Shown here: piece by piece, positions 5,835 to 6,309 of the stretch
Layout of the letters: every line of letters starts with the position of its first letter
Position numbering within the stretch: position 1 is the stretch's first letter
Assembly (NCBI GenBank): GCA_020024815.1
Contig: JAHHTE010000125.1
Location: forward strand, 1 to 6,309
From: Mailhella sp.
GTDB taxonomy: Bacteria > Desulfobacterota > Desulfovibrionia > Desulfovibrionales > Desulfovibrionaceae
Length of the DNA: 6,309 bases
Direction: 5' to 3'
Notes under the pieces: model-generated
Told to the model about the DNA's origin: nothing
The model's input: only the letters and a program-made list of their open reading frames with translations
Databases searched by the model: none
Position numbers and translations under genes: made by a program

Positions 5835-6309
5835 ATGCTTTTTAAAGAGAATGAGGAAAAATATTTTTGGGGATTGATTATATATGTTTTTTTTGTAGAA
5901 GTTATTATTTTTGCTATATTTAGTTTTGCTGATCCATTTTATTTTGTTATTATCCTGTTAAGTAGTATTTTATTATTATCTTTGTTACAAGATAAATATC
6001 ATATTTCATTATATTTGGAAAAAGAATTAAAAATAACTCAAAATGAAAAAAGAATTAATATATGCAAATTTATTTTATTATGTATTGTAGCTTTTCCTTT
6101 TGCTTTGTTAGTTGCAAAAATAATTGATAGTAATAGTTCACAACCAGTTTTTAATTTTATGGTAGATAGGGAAACCGTAAAAACATATATTTTAACCTCT
6201 ATTGGTTTACTTGGTACGTTTTTGGCTTTGCATTGGACTATTGTTGCTACTATTTATTCAATAAAATATATAAAGGTTTCAGAAGAAATTCAAGATTATT
6301 ATTTTAATG
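5835..6309 (+). CDS. Unrecognised multi-pass membrane protein, 3' end beyond window
   Basis: The frame from ATG 5835 has no stop before the window end, giving the first 158 residues. I do not recognise the family. Four hydrophobic stretches fit membrane helices: about 11-32 (FWGLIIYVFFVEVIIFAIFS), 35-51 (FYFVIILLSSILLLSLL), 78-97 (KFILLCIVAFPFALLVAKII) and 118-143 (YILTSIGLLGTFLALHWTIV). A charged loop with KEKxLK-like character (about 52-77) lies between helices 2 and 3. A short polar loop (98-117) lies between 3 and 4. After helix 4 the chain becomes hydrophilic (YIKVSEEIQDYYFN), suggesting that a soluble part follows. There is no cleavable signal peptide. The stretch is visibly more AT-rich than hsdRMS. 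Co-directional placement 43 bp after hsdS suggests shared transcription; a defence role, such as a membrane effector, is speculation from position only. Confidence 0.7.
   Translation, partial: MLFKENEEKYFWGLIIYVFFVEVIIFAIFSFADPFYFVIILLSSILLLSLLQDKYHISLYLEKELKITQNEKRINICKFILLCIVAFPFALLVAKIIDSNSSQPVFNFMVDRETVKTYILTSIGLLGTFLALHWTIVATIYSIKYIKVSEEIQDYYFN

Overview
This low-GC, densely coding window has every recognisable gene on the + strand. It looks like a chromosomal segment of a Gram-negative, probably host-associated bacterium, because it holds the needle-assembly genes of a type III secretion system (T3SS). The species cannot be fixed from the sequence. AT-rich T3SS carriers such as Lawsonia-like Desulfovibrionaceae or chlamydia-related lineages would fit, but that is inference.

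Positions 1-771 hold three tightly packed small genes in the order of the Yersinia yscE-yscF-yscG block: the end of a small helical protein (probable SctE-type co-chaperone), an 82-residue needle protein (SctF) and a TPR protein (SctG-type needle chaperone). The two chaperones would keep needle subunits from polymerising in the cytoplasm before export.

A 102-bp gap (772-873) follows. It has a reasonable sigma70-like promoter candidate overlapped by a perfect palindrome. Next comes a type I restriction-modification locus in the order hsdR (874-3297), hsdM (3549-5018), hsdS (5021-5791). Lengths and motifs fit the type IB (EcoAI/EcoEI-like) family. HsdR has an intact-looking PD-(D/E)XK nuclease and SF2 translocase. 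HsdM has an intact N6-adenine methylase core. HsdS is only 256 residues with one target recognition domain, about half the usual size, so it either works as a homodimer with a symmetric target or is a deletion remnant.

hsdR and hsdM are separated by an unusual 251-bp gap. It carries a near-perfect 14-bp-arm inverted repeat with a CTTG apex, then a GC-rich foldback element bounded by G and C runs, then a leader that is almost pure A up to the hsdM start. hsdM and hsdS are 2 nt apart and surely co-transcribed.

From 5835 to the window end is an open reading frame for an unrecognised protein with about four membrane segments, cut off by the window edge. It follows hsdS closely and may belong to the same accessory or defence segment.
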